DNA from: Larix sibirica
Lineage: Eukaryota > Streptophyta > Pinopsida > Pinales > Pinaceae
Direction of reading: 5' to 3'
NCBI GenBank assembly: GCA_004151065.3
Contig: NWUY0300025532.1
Span: 60,144-74,320, forward strand
DNA length: 14,177 nucleotides
Part shown: in pieces, positions 7,446 to 14,177 of the stretch
Layout: the number at the start of each line of letters is the position of its first letter
Numbering within the stretch: position 1 is the first letter of the stretch
The notes under the pieces: model-generated
Seen by the model: the letters and a program-made list of their open reading frames with translations, nothing else
Databases searched by the model: none
Told to the model about the DNA's origin: nothing
Made by a program: the position numbers and the translations under genes

Positions 7446-7949
7446 TCAATTTTCAAGAAATAATTCCCAAGGATGGGCTGAGTAAAATTTGTAGATGGGC
7501 TGAGTAAAATTTGTAGGTTCATTATGCCCTTCCAACTCCATGAAAATGTTCTTCATATGTGCATCTATGTCCACTCGAATATGATTTAGCTTATTCTTAT
7601 ACCATAACCACAAGTGAGACCGGTTAGTGGAAAAATATCCTTGCAATTTACTAGACCAATCTCTACTGAGCAATAACCCATAAGCCTCAAGGGTGTCTAC
7701 TACAACACTGGTAATAAACTGACAAACTCTAGGATCTGTTGCCAATATAATCAGAACATTTTTCAATTCCTCGATTACTTTTACATCAAATCTATCAAGT
7801 TGTTTAATCTGGAAAGGGAAAGGGGTTGGCCTTCCATTAATATTTTTGCATATTGAGTAAGGAATTACACTAGAATAATACCCAGAATCAACCAAATAGT
7901 TGTGCACATTGTAATTATAGATTGCAAAGGTCAAAAGAAAAGGTGGCAT
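7446..7949 (-). pseudogene. Ty3/gypsy aspartic protease region
   Basis: The protease cuts the Gag-Pol polyprotein. The frame of 168 codons starts at residue-level text PPFLLTF, followed by NYLVDSGYYSSVIPYSIC. DSG at 7889-7881 is the catalytic triad, in which the usual following Ala is Tyr here. Further on, KNVLIILATDPRV and YGLLLSRDWSSKL resemble the flap and C-terminal part of retropepsins. A TAG lies just upstream, at the join to Gag. The end of the frame is disturbed by a 22-bp duplication (7472-7515), after which a stop follows. The frame could be longer in the original polyprotein. The call is firm as to family because of DSG in the right setting. Confidence 0.8.
7472..7515 (-). repeat. 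22-bp perfect tandem duplication in the protease tail
   Basis: GATGGGCTGAGTAAAATTTGTA occurs twice without a gap, at 7472-7493 and 7494-7515. Since 22 is not a multiple of three, it shifts the - strand reading frame. Identical copies mean that it is recent compared with the rest of the decay. Confidence 0.9.
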
Positions 7950-7952
7950 CTA

Positions 7953-8570
7953 GGATTTAGACTTACCTCTGATACTGGCTTCATTGATTTCCTTACCTTG
8001 TTCAGAACCAACATATTTATCCCCTTTACTCTTAGTTGTAGTGGTATGTAAATTAGAGGTCATGTCAAAAGCCTCCATCAATAATTTCCTCTGTTGGGGA
8101 TATTGCACAATTCGAAAAGTGAAATTATGGCTCTTCTCTTCTTGAAATATTCAATCACATTATACTCCATACCTTGACTAACATATTTTTTTCCCGAAGT
8201 GCTAGTTGTTTCAAGTAGGTGAGTTGAGGCTTTATTATTCACAAGAGGCACCATTTTTTGTTGAGGTGCAGTACTAGCCTTATGAGTCTGAGCAATCCTA
8301 ATGGTCTTCTGAGGCTGATTGTTGTTTGAATTGCTTTTACCATGGGTTGCTTTCATTTGACATACCCCAAAGGAATTATATTTCTTAGTGTTTGCAACAT
8401 CCTTAGAGGGCGGGGTATTGTTATTTGCATGCCCTTTGCTTCAGAGAGCATAATTTCATGGGGTTATCTGCATATTATGAATTTCAATTGGATTAGAATT
8501 GTCTTCACTTTCTTCCTCCAAACTTGGAGCCCAATCCCATAGTAACAAGGTGGTTTCTTTTGAGTCTTCT
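7953..8570 (-). pseudogene. Gag C-terminal part and Gag-protease linker
   Basis: On the - strand the frame from about 8541 reads an acidic LEEESEDNSNPIEIHN stretch and ITP followed by NYAL, with stops between. It then runs as a Ser/Asn/Gln-rich linker (8356-8140) with GMEYNVIEYFKKRRAIISL and FELC at its end. That phrase, a short helix followed by SIFEL-like residues, marks the region just before protease in plant Ty3 elements. A frameshift near 8105 leads to QQRKLLMEAFDMTSN and then to the TAG at the protease join. The capsid that should lie upstream is missing. Confidence 0.7.
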
Positions 8571-8787
8571 TCATATTCATTTGATTTTTGTTGTTAAGAA
8601 AACTCTTAATGTGGTCCTTTGGAGTGCACTGTCAGGATTGAACTTCAGGAGCATGTGCTCAGGGTGCTTGCGTAAATCATGGAGATTACATGTGATATTT
8701 AAGGCACCCTACGATCTCCAAGATGGTACTTGGGTTATGATCCATAATGTTGATATGGGGAGTGACCCTTTAGGAGAAGGGATATGA
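8571..8787 (-). pseudogene. Gag N-terminal part, internal deletion follows
   Basis: The candidate start is ATG on the - strand at 8745-8743, reading MDHNPSTILEIVG before a frameshift. The continuing frame gives NITCNLHDLRKHPEHMLLKF and NPDSALQRT (about 8704-8620). The HDL...HPE...LLKFNPD order is what begins the Gag of this type of element. Text becomes unreadable near 8580 and then resumes with the acidic C-terminal part, so most of the capsid domain appears to be deleted. The upstream - strand text (8910-8790) is proline- and histidine-rich and may be leader or extra Gag. Confidence 0.6.
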
Positions 8788-8799
8788 TGAGGATGATTT

Positions 8800-9235
8800 G
8801 TTTTGGGAGGCAAAGGATCAAACTGATTTAAGCAGTCTAGGATTTCTTACAATGTTAAATCCACCAAATCTTTTATCAAATCTACCAACATTGACTCCTC
8901 AATTTGTATAATCCTTTTCCAAGGGGAAAACATTTGGGTAGTAAGGGAGATATAGGTAGCTAGTCGGTCCACTTCACATATGACCTAGTGTATCATCGAA
9001 AAGTGTTAACTTATTGATGAGAGATAGATAAAATATGCTTAGGAGACGATTTAGGTTGTTCTAATTCAAGAGCGCTATATTCAAGATCGATATCTTGTTT
9101 GAGACCAACCCCTTGGGTGGCTGAAGTCTTAGGCTAAGTATATTTGGGTGGGGTCCCGGAAAAATATTCGCGTGGAAGAGGACTTCCTCTCCCAGGAATA
9201 CACTGGAAGACCTCCTTATAGTGACAAAAATGGTT
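8800..9235 (-). other. leader region of the gypsy element
   Basis: About 435 bases between the primer binding site hairpin and the Gag start. A - strand frame covers 9294-9061 with no known domain and probably is not coding. Nothing else is supported here. Long leaders between primer site and Gag are usual in large plant Ty3 elements. Confidence 0.4.
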
Positions 9236-9259
9236 GACGCTAGAAAATTTCCTAGCGTC
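9236..9259. repeat. 8-bp stem-loop just downstream of the gypsy primer binding site
   Basis: GACGCTAG at 9236-9243 pairs exactly with CTAGCGTC at 9252-9259 around an 8-base AT-rich loop. It starts 16 bases from the primer site in the leader RNA, a place where packaging or dimerisation signals are expected. Confidence 0.7.
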
Positions 9260-9274
9260 GATAGCAAGGGGTTC

Positions 9275-9293
9275 TCCCCAACAGAAAGTCCCA
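9275..9293 (-). promoter_or_regulatory. degenerate primer binding site of the gypsy element
   Basis: On the - strand the sequence is TGGGACTTTCTGTTGGGGA. It resembles the TGGCGACTC.GCTGGGGA form that plant Tat/Ogre elements use to pair with a tRNA 3' end (tRNA-Arg, from memory). Several positions have changed. The following bases GAACCCC continue the likeness. Confidence 0.5.
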
Positions 9294-9296
9294 ATT

Positions 9297-10235
9297 AGAC
9301 CTTAAACTATTTGGAATAGGGAACCCATCCATATTATGGCCTAACTATCGTTAATGGTTTTGGGGTTTTACTGGTTACATCCTGGTCCATCATTTAGGGT
9401 TTATTATTGAGATGAAATGCATAATGATTTATCCTAAATGCAGATTGCTAACTACTCTATCATATCCTAGCTAGGAGCAAAAATTAATAAGGTGAGAAAC
9501 GAAATAACAACTAATTATCCATATTCTGAATCCAAACAGTTGTTTAAAGAAACATATAAGCAATTAAAAATAATGAAGTATGAATATTAAAATAGTCCAG
9601 TATCTATACTATTTTGATTACGCTACTCATGGAAATCAAACTCTAAACAATAATAATATATGAAGCAAGGAAGAAAAATTGTTTAGAATAGTCATTGTAG
9701 AATTCTAGAGCATCTTATTCCATATATACATACGATAAAAGCATTAAACAATTCAACACAAATTATCAACATGATAGAGTATTCCTGCACCAAAGGGCAA
9801 CCAATGGATTCTCCTTCTCCTAAAATAAGAAGCATTTCTTTACAGAAAAGTCCCCCTCTTTTTATTTATAGCACTTGCAAAAGTAACCTCCATGAAACTC
9901 TTTAACTTCCCTAGTCAATTATAACCTTTAGCCTTCTTTGTTAAAAATTTGACTTACATAAGTTTTGCTCAAAAAATAAATAGAAAGAGCAGAATTAAAA
10001 TTTAATACACTACATCATCTTTAGGGGAAACTAACGTGTTTTGACTTCATAAAGGTCATGGAAAATTTTAGGGTCTAATCTAATCCCATGGACTAAATTT
10101 ATGGGTTTTAAATTTTTAATGGGATAATTTTTTATTAAACACCCTTGGGTATGATTAGCCCACTTTTATTTATTTATTTTTCATGAATAGAAGGTTAGAC
10201 CCATCGAATTTAAAAAGGGGAGGTAAGACAAAACA
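9297..10235 (-). mobile_element. probable 5' LTR of the gypsy element, outer edge uncertain
   Basis: The inner edge is set by the primer binding site. The outer edge is not certain: possible TGT starts on the - strand lie at 10235 (TGTTTTGTC) and near 10141 (TGTTTAATAAA). The region is AT-rich and has no frame, and a - strand TATA box is at 9870-9863. No second LTR copy is in the window to fix the ends. A run of TTTA repeats at about 10167-10180 lies within. Confidence 0.4.
9863..9870 (-). promoter_or_regulatory. TATA box in the probable gypsy LTR
   Basis: CTATAAATAAAAAGAGGGGG on the - strand is a strong plant-type TATA box, placed about 570 bases before the primer binding site. It points toward the gypsy Gag, as expected for the LTR promoter. 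Confidence 0.5.
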
Positions 10236-10539
10236 ATTTCACCCCTCTAAGAATCGATTTAAACCTTTGTTCTCCCATGGAAATCGCTAGGCGGCTCCCA
10301 TTCACCCTCAATTTCCAGAAATGGCAGTTGCTAGGGGATCTTTCTCCTTCTATCGATCATGGAAATTGAAGTAAGAGTTATATTTGTCCAAATTTTATGG
10401 GTTGAATCTCATTTTGCAAGTTGGTTAATGTTCACATGAGAAGGGCAGTTGATATTTACTATCGGGTCTTATAGAGACCTATTTGCATCTAGTAGAGTTC
10501 TAATTCCCATCGCCTTCGATCCAAAGTTTCCCCAAGAAA
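10236..10539. other. unassigned sequence, short frame only
   Basis: A 31-codon + strand frame starts at ATG 10278 (MEIARRLPFTLNFQKWQ) and stops near 10371, shortly before AAGTAAGAG, which resembles a splice donor. This is too little to call an exon. Base composition here is less AT-rich than in the LTR to the left, which is compatible with old genic DNA. Confidence 0.25.
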
Positions 10540-11206
10540 CATGGGGATTGTGAAGCTTGCAATCGACGATGTGGCAATAAAATTTCTTTGGGTGTTTGGG
10601 GAATCATGCCTGTGGGATAGGACTTCATTCATAGTCATGTATTTTGGTGTGTAGGGGCCATGCCATTGTTTATAATCATTTCCATTNAGAGAAGGTATGA
10701 AATGCTTAACTCTGTTTTTTTGGTTGCCACGTAGAAAGGTGTATATGATGCTATGTTAGAATTGATGATATTGTACGTTATTTGGATGGCTCTTCCTAAA
10801 TTCAGTATGTTGCAGGGACGTCTTGGGATGAATTAAGATACATAAGTCAAGTTGTTAGTTTCTTGGGAAGATTCTCCCAGACTTGTGATTCGTTAAAAAA
10901 TACCTATATGCATTGGTATTACTCTCTTAAAAGGATATTTGGTAAGGTGTGTGCATAAATGAGGTGTTGGTGGGTCCTCATATTAATATTGATTCTTTTT
11001 TTCATGGTGATGAAAATTTTCATTGTTCTTTTCCAAGAATATTCCTAGAGTATGGTGAATTTCTATGGATTGTGATAGTTAGAGTGAGATACCAAACTAC
11101 CACCAAAAGAGGGCTTGTTATGTNGATTCGCCCATTTTTTATACATAGAAATTTAGGGGGGGTCTTAAAATTTTCCCTGATAAAGGTATCCCATAGTTTG
11201 AAGTGA
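10540..11206 (+). pseudogene. decayed coding stretch, identity unknown, + strand
   Basis: Several + strand frames join into protein-like text. 10540-10653 gives a 37-codon frame (MGIVKLAIDDVAIKFLWVF, then GESCLWDR). From about 10757 a frame reads RIDDIVRYLDGSS, one stop, IQYVAGTSWDELRYISQVVS and KNTYMHWYYSLKRIFGKVC. A small shift at about 10950 leads to a frame reading NEVLVGPHINIDSFFHGDEN, LEYGEFLWIVIVRVRYQTTT and KRGLVM, ending at 11206. The text is rich in Tyr, Trp and acidic residues and reads like a globular plant protein. I do not recognise a family. The - strand is open over 11020-11430, so the two calls overlap and at most one is right there. Confidence 0.35.
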
Positions 11207-11430
11207 TATGCGATAATGTTAAGATGTTGGGACCTAAGGAGATCCATTGAAACTTCATGCCCTATAAATTCTTCATTTAGCGTAGGTAATCCTCTGATGA
11301 CATATGTGTTGCATGAGGTCATCATGTGCACTTCTTGTGCAAGGGCTGAAACATGATCTTTTAATGCCGTGTAGGTGACTTGTACAATATTTATGATAAT
11401 TACATGAATGCTATTTTTTATCCTTTCCAA
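11020..11430 (-). pseudogene. possible C-terminal part of the - strand unknown gene
   Basis: A 137-codon - strand frame without stops (one codon contains the N at 11124). It reads TYTALKDHVSALAQEVHMMT, RGLPTLNEEFIGHEVSMDLL and YHFKLWDTFIREN. It lies downstream of the coiled-coil stretch on the same strand and could be its continuation, about 200 bases of broken text apart. No family recognised. It competes with the + strand frame over 11020-11206; its part from 11207 to 11430 is the better supported half. Confidence 0.3.
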
Positions 11431-11629
11431 TGTAGTTTTCCTTTATTTATTTGGCATGGGGTTGTTAATTGTGCCTAATGATGGAATTATACACCTCTCC
11501 ATTACCTTCACATTCCCCTAGTTCATACATCCGCATCTGTCCAATGACATAGTTAATTCATTTTGTAAGGGTCAACCAACTTTCTTGCAACTAGCAATGA
11601 CAACATAGCCTCACTAAATTTCTTGCTAA

Positions 11630-12500
11630 GTTATCCTAGGGAGACTCAAATGCATTTCTATTTCTTGTTGATGCCATGCTACTAATCAATCAAATTTTAA
11701 TTTGACATTGGCGAGCAGACATCTCCATGATCTTTTCTGACACAATTTTTAATCTTTTTGTCAAGTTCTATAATTCATGTGCCTGTTCTGATACTTGATT
11801 ATGTATATTGAACAACTCTCGTTGTAGGAAAGCAGTGCATGTATGGAATTCTCTTAAATTTCATTTCTCCAATCTTATACTTTATACTTCTACTACTAGT
11901 GCCTCTTTCTCTGCTTTTAACACATCATATTCATGATGAAGGGTTACCGCTCCTCTCTACGCTTCTAGGATTTCATCTTCTAGGAGGCTGATTTTTCTTA
12001 GTGATTTGGCCAAACCATTGCTAAGATTTTGTATATTAAATTTAGTGAGCATTGCGCTCGCAACATTTTCTGAATGCAGGTTCTCAATCAATGCCTATAA
12101 ACATAATTGTTTTAAATGTTACCTCCATCTCTGGTTGGGATGACAATTTTAACTTTTTGTGGGTTCTTTTGACAATTTGATTTTTTTGTCAATTAAAGAC
12201 AAAAGAACTAAGTTGAGATACAATTCTTCTTTGAAGAGAGTATATAATCCCAATCCCAATTCGTTCAATGGGAAATCTTTGCTTCTAAGTGTAGTTCCTG
12301 TAACTATATCAATTGTTTCCATTTCAATGCTTTGTGCCACACTAGTTTTGGATTAAGCTTCCTCCTATTGTTTTTCTTCTTCTTCTTTCTTCTTTTGATC
12401 CTTTGCTTGGCGTGCTTCTTCTTGTCCTTTATACATTCAAAATTTCTTTGTGTAGGGGAACCAATAATTGTGCTAAGATTCATGCTCTCCTCAATATTTT
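11630..12500 (-). pseudogene. decayed coiled-coil protein, - strand
   Basis: From about 12440 the - strand reads a Lys/Glu/Gln-rich linker (EEARQAKDQKKKEEEE), one or two stops, then SVAQSIEMETIDIVTG and LNELGLGLYTLFKEEL (12340-12149). After a frame break at about 12150 comes a long helical stretch over 12096-11640: LIENLHSENVASAMLTKF, LRKISLLEDEILEA, YDVLKAEKEALVVEV, AFLQRELFNIHNQVSEQAHE, and LTKRLKIVSEKIMEMSARQ. It has about five stops in roughly 150 codons, yet the heptad-like spacing of Leu, Ile and Val stays in one frame. That persistence argues for a real former coding sequence. I do not know the protein: it may be a host gene fragment or an extra ORF of a retroelement. Confidence 0.5.
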
Positions 12501-12639
12501 GAAGCTTACTTTAGACAAAGGTATTTACAAGATGTAGGTGTTTCGTGACTTTAAACCTATTATAGAGTGCGAATGGATCTTATAGGATGCTAATTATCAC
12601 AATTGGGACTCTATTGGATTAGGTGATGGCTGCTTCTAC

Positions 12640-12900
12640 ACACCTTGAATTTTGATGACATCTCCTTCACCCATGAAAAGAGGAAATTTGATTGTATTAT
12701 TATTGATCTTTCAAAGAAGGTTGTTTTTGGCAGAAAAGGTTCAGTTCTAGTTGAATATCATCGGGAGGAGGACTGATTAATTGTTGTGGAAAATATTGAT
12801 GTTGCTATTGTTTACTTTCTAGGCTGGCCCTGGGGCACTTTTGTTGATTATGGGTTCCTCAAACTCTTTTTCATATGGTATTAATCCTGTCTTGACATAT
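12640..12900 (-). pseudogene. Gln/Pro-rich upstream part of the same - strand gene
   Basis: One - strand frame near 12895-12830 reads VKTGLIPYEKEFEEPIINK and SAPGPA. The next reads QYFPQQLISPPPDDIQLELN and ends near 12690. Both have stops and a frame change between them. The composition (Gln, Pro, then acidic) is usual for a disordered linker before a coiled coil, so I place it in the same decayed gene as 12500-11630. The stretch 12640-12500 between them is unreadable. Confidence 0.35.
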
Positions 12901-13029
12901 TTTAGACACTTCAAGAGTCCACATACTAGTAAGCAACAATAACACATTAGAGAAAAAACAATTTCTAGTTACCCACCTTGAACAAGAACTTGAAGAAAAC
13001 TTCCCGTGACAAATATGTTCGTATTTCTA

Positions 13030-13290
13030 GTTACTAACATATAACAAGATCTTTAAAAACACCTCTAGTGTTGGTTCAATACATTGGCATACTAGTAGGG
13101 AACAATGGCATAGAAGAAACAATAATGTCGACGATATTTTGATAATCCATTTAATAGGGTGCAGTATCCACATAAACCAACTAAACCTTTCACCCATTGT
13201 CGTCTTCAAGTTTCCCCATAGGAACAAAATCAAGAGTAAGTCTGACTTGTCGTGAGAGAGTAGTATCAATAGTCAAGGTGAAGATTAGTC
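13030..13290 (-). pseudogene. possible N-terminal globular part of the - strand unknown gene
   Basis: A - strand frame with three to four stops reads TIDTTLSRQVRLTLDFVPMG, KLEDDNG, LVYVDTAPY, MDYQNIVDIIVSSMPLFPTS and RGVFKDLVIC, ending near 13035. It is strand- and order-consistent with the stretches at 12900-11630. Another frame of the same strand (13269-13027) is stop-free but reads as a Leu/Trp-rich shadow. I do not recognise the fold, and an intron or insertion may lie at 13030-12900. Confidence 0.35.
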
Positions 13291-13516
13291 CCTCTACTCC
13301 TATCTAAATTATTGCAGAAGATTCTCAGTTTAGCCTAATAGGCCAGTTGCATTAAATATACATTCATTTGAATTTGGAAACAACTAGAGTAAAACGCTAG
13401 CATAGTTCACAATATCAATATATTTCATGTCTCTGACATTTTATTCATGAGTTTGAATTCTGCGCAAGGATATTTAGTGCAATATTCCTAGCACTATTCT
13501 TTTTGTTTTGTTGCAG
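13291..13516. other. unassigned AT-rich sequence
   Basis: No frame or repeat stands out. The right end (13497-13516) is T-rich and closes with TTGCAG, which would suit an intron 3' end on the + strand. Confidence 0.35.
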
Positions 13517-13578
13517 TACTGTTTAGAACAATGATATTGAAATTATTATGCCTTCCTACAATATCAAGTTTTGTTGTG
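13517..13578 (+). other. candidate 62-base exon
   Basis: The left boundary is a pyrimidine-rich stretch ending TTGCAG (13511-13516) and the right boundary is GTGAGTAA from 13579, close to plant splice consensus. One frame is open throughout (with MILKLLCLPTISSFVV at its end). No neighbouring exon was found, so it may be chance. Confidence 0.15.
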
Positions 13579-13691
13579 GTGAGTAAACATATATATTTGA
13601 GCTAATGTCTGTTGTTATTTTATGGAATGAATTGCTTGAATATCATGGTATCTCATGAAATATTTAATTGAAGTTGGGATCCCATACATTT

Positions 13692-13984
13692 GGGTAGGAT
13701 GGATTTCAGGAATTTCTAGGAAATTGTAAATAAGGAGTATATACATCCTTAAGCTACAATTAACAAAGCACAATGGACTCAATTGTCCATATTACAGTAT
13801 ATGAGGTTTCTAGATTTACAGTAGAAATTTGGTCTGGGTAGGATGACATTTCATGAATTTCTTGGAATTTTCCAAATAAGGAGTCTATATACCTTGTTAA
13901 GCTACAATTAATAAATCAATAGTGGACTCGGTGATCAATATTACGCTACAGTAAGTTTCTAGATTTATAGTATAAATTTGGTTT
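13692..13984 (+). repeat. tandem duplication, units of 144 and 149 bp
   Basis: The first unit starts with GGGTAGGATGGATTTCAGG at 13692 and the second with GGGTAGGATGACATTTCATG at 13836. Both share in order AATTTCT.GGAA, AAATAAGGAGT, TAAGCTACAATTAA, a GGACTC box, TTTCTAGATTTA and AAATTTGGT. Differences are mostly substitutions and a few indels. What follows 13984 keeps only a weak likeness to the unit start. Confidence 0.85.
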
Positions 13985-14177
13985 AGTTAGAGGGATGCTT
14001 CATCTATTCTCATGTAAGTAGACTTTTTGAGATATATATGGAAAAAATAGCAATGGTTCTTAAGGGTTAATTGACATAACATGATCCGGATCTTGGGGGC
14101 TGAGACCCGGAAGACTTGAATGCCGAGAGAGGAGGAGATTAAGCATGCAAATCTGTCATAAAATTCACATGAAAACC
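13985..14177. other. unassigned right edge
   Basis: No gene. The last 100 bases are less AT-rich (GATCCGGATC palindrome at about 14083-14092, then a GA-rich patch) and may begin a different repeat outside the window. Confidence 0.3.

Larger units (their letters stand above)
5812..9296 (-). mobile_element. Ty3/gypsy element internal region, truncated, - strand
   Basis: Read on the - strand from 9296 downward, the order is primer binding site, leader, Gag, linker, protease, RNase H-like domain, linker and reverse transcriptase. The second half of the polymerase, integrase, polypurine tract and far LTR are absent. All parts are worn by stops, frameshifts and small deletions. An RNase H domain in addition to the one normally fused to reverse transcriptase is a known mark of the Tat lineage (Ogre, Retand) of plant Ty3 elements, and the leader sequence fits that group. 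The lineage call is from motifs and should be checked by phylogeny. Confidence 0.75.

Noticed and set aside
8342-8787. two overlapping + strand frames of 66 and 87 codons
   Set aside because: Opposite the gypsy Gag on -, whose motifs (NLHDL, HPE) decide the strand.
9061-9294. - strand frame of 78 codons in the gypsy leader
   Set aside because: Covers the primer binding site and the leader hairpin and has no known domain; probably non-coding leader RNA.
12159-12356. + strand frame of 65 codons
   Set aside because: Opposite the - strand stretch with better protein character; no domain.
12922-13127. apparent repeat of CATACTAGTA-type sequence at 12922 and 13088
   Set aside because: Only about ten bases match exactly and the rest aligns loosely with gaps; it could be a very old duplication but is not supported enough to annotate.
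1-14177. CRISPR array, tRNA, rRNA or bacterial-type operon
   Set aside because: No regular spaced repeats, cloverleaf-like segments or ribosomal motifs seen; the content is plant retroelement debris.

Overview
The window looks like nuclear DNA of a seed plant, most likely a gymnosperm or another plant with a large, repeat-rich genome. It is AT-rich by eye and no intact gene is visible. Recognisable coding matter is almost all retrotransposon-derived and broken by stops and frameshifts, and no bacterial or organellar gene set, tRNA or rRNA is seen. Two N positions (10687 and 11124) show a draft assembly. The gymnosperm guess rests on remembered likeness of the retroelement proteins and was not tested.

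Layout. 1-350: decayed Gag of a Ty3/gypsy-type element, + strand. 351-1090: unassigned sequence with a short open tail and a poly(A) run. 1090-1790: nothing recognised. 1790-2320: a decayed + strand coding stretch of unknown identity, followed by purine-rich tracts. 2457-3487: an LTR of a Ty1/copia-type element (TGT...ACA) with a TATA box, a 37-38 bp tandem repeat and two perfect stem-loops. 3488-5810: degenerate initiator-Met-type primer binding site, then a broken copia Gag (UBN2 domain, zinc knuckle, coiled coils, second knuckle cluster). The copia pol is absent.

5812-9296: a Ty3/gypsy element on the - strand, read from high to low coordinates: primer binding site (9293-9275), leader hairpin, Gag with an internal deletion, Gag-protease linker, protease, an RNase H-like domain, linker, and reverse transcriptase ending near 5850. 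Integrase and the downstream LTR are missing. Its upstream LTR probably starts at 9296 and extends past a - strand TATA box at 9870-9863, perhaps to about 10.1-10.3 kb. The copia and gypsy remnants meet tail to tail near 5.8 kb, both lacking their 3' halves.

10.3-13.3 kb: two decayed coding stretches I cannot name. One is on + (about 10540-11206). The other is on - (about 13290-11020), with a globular part, a Gln/Pro-rich stretch, a Lys/Glu-rich linker and a long coiled coil. 13517-13578 could be a small exon. 13692-13984 is a 144/149 bp tandem duplication.

Nothing here is likely to make a functional protein. The points most worth a second look are the RNase H domain lying between protease and reverse transcriptase, the LTR with internal-type sequence on both sides, and the unidentified coiled-coil pseudogene at 11.0-13.3 kb.
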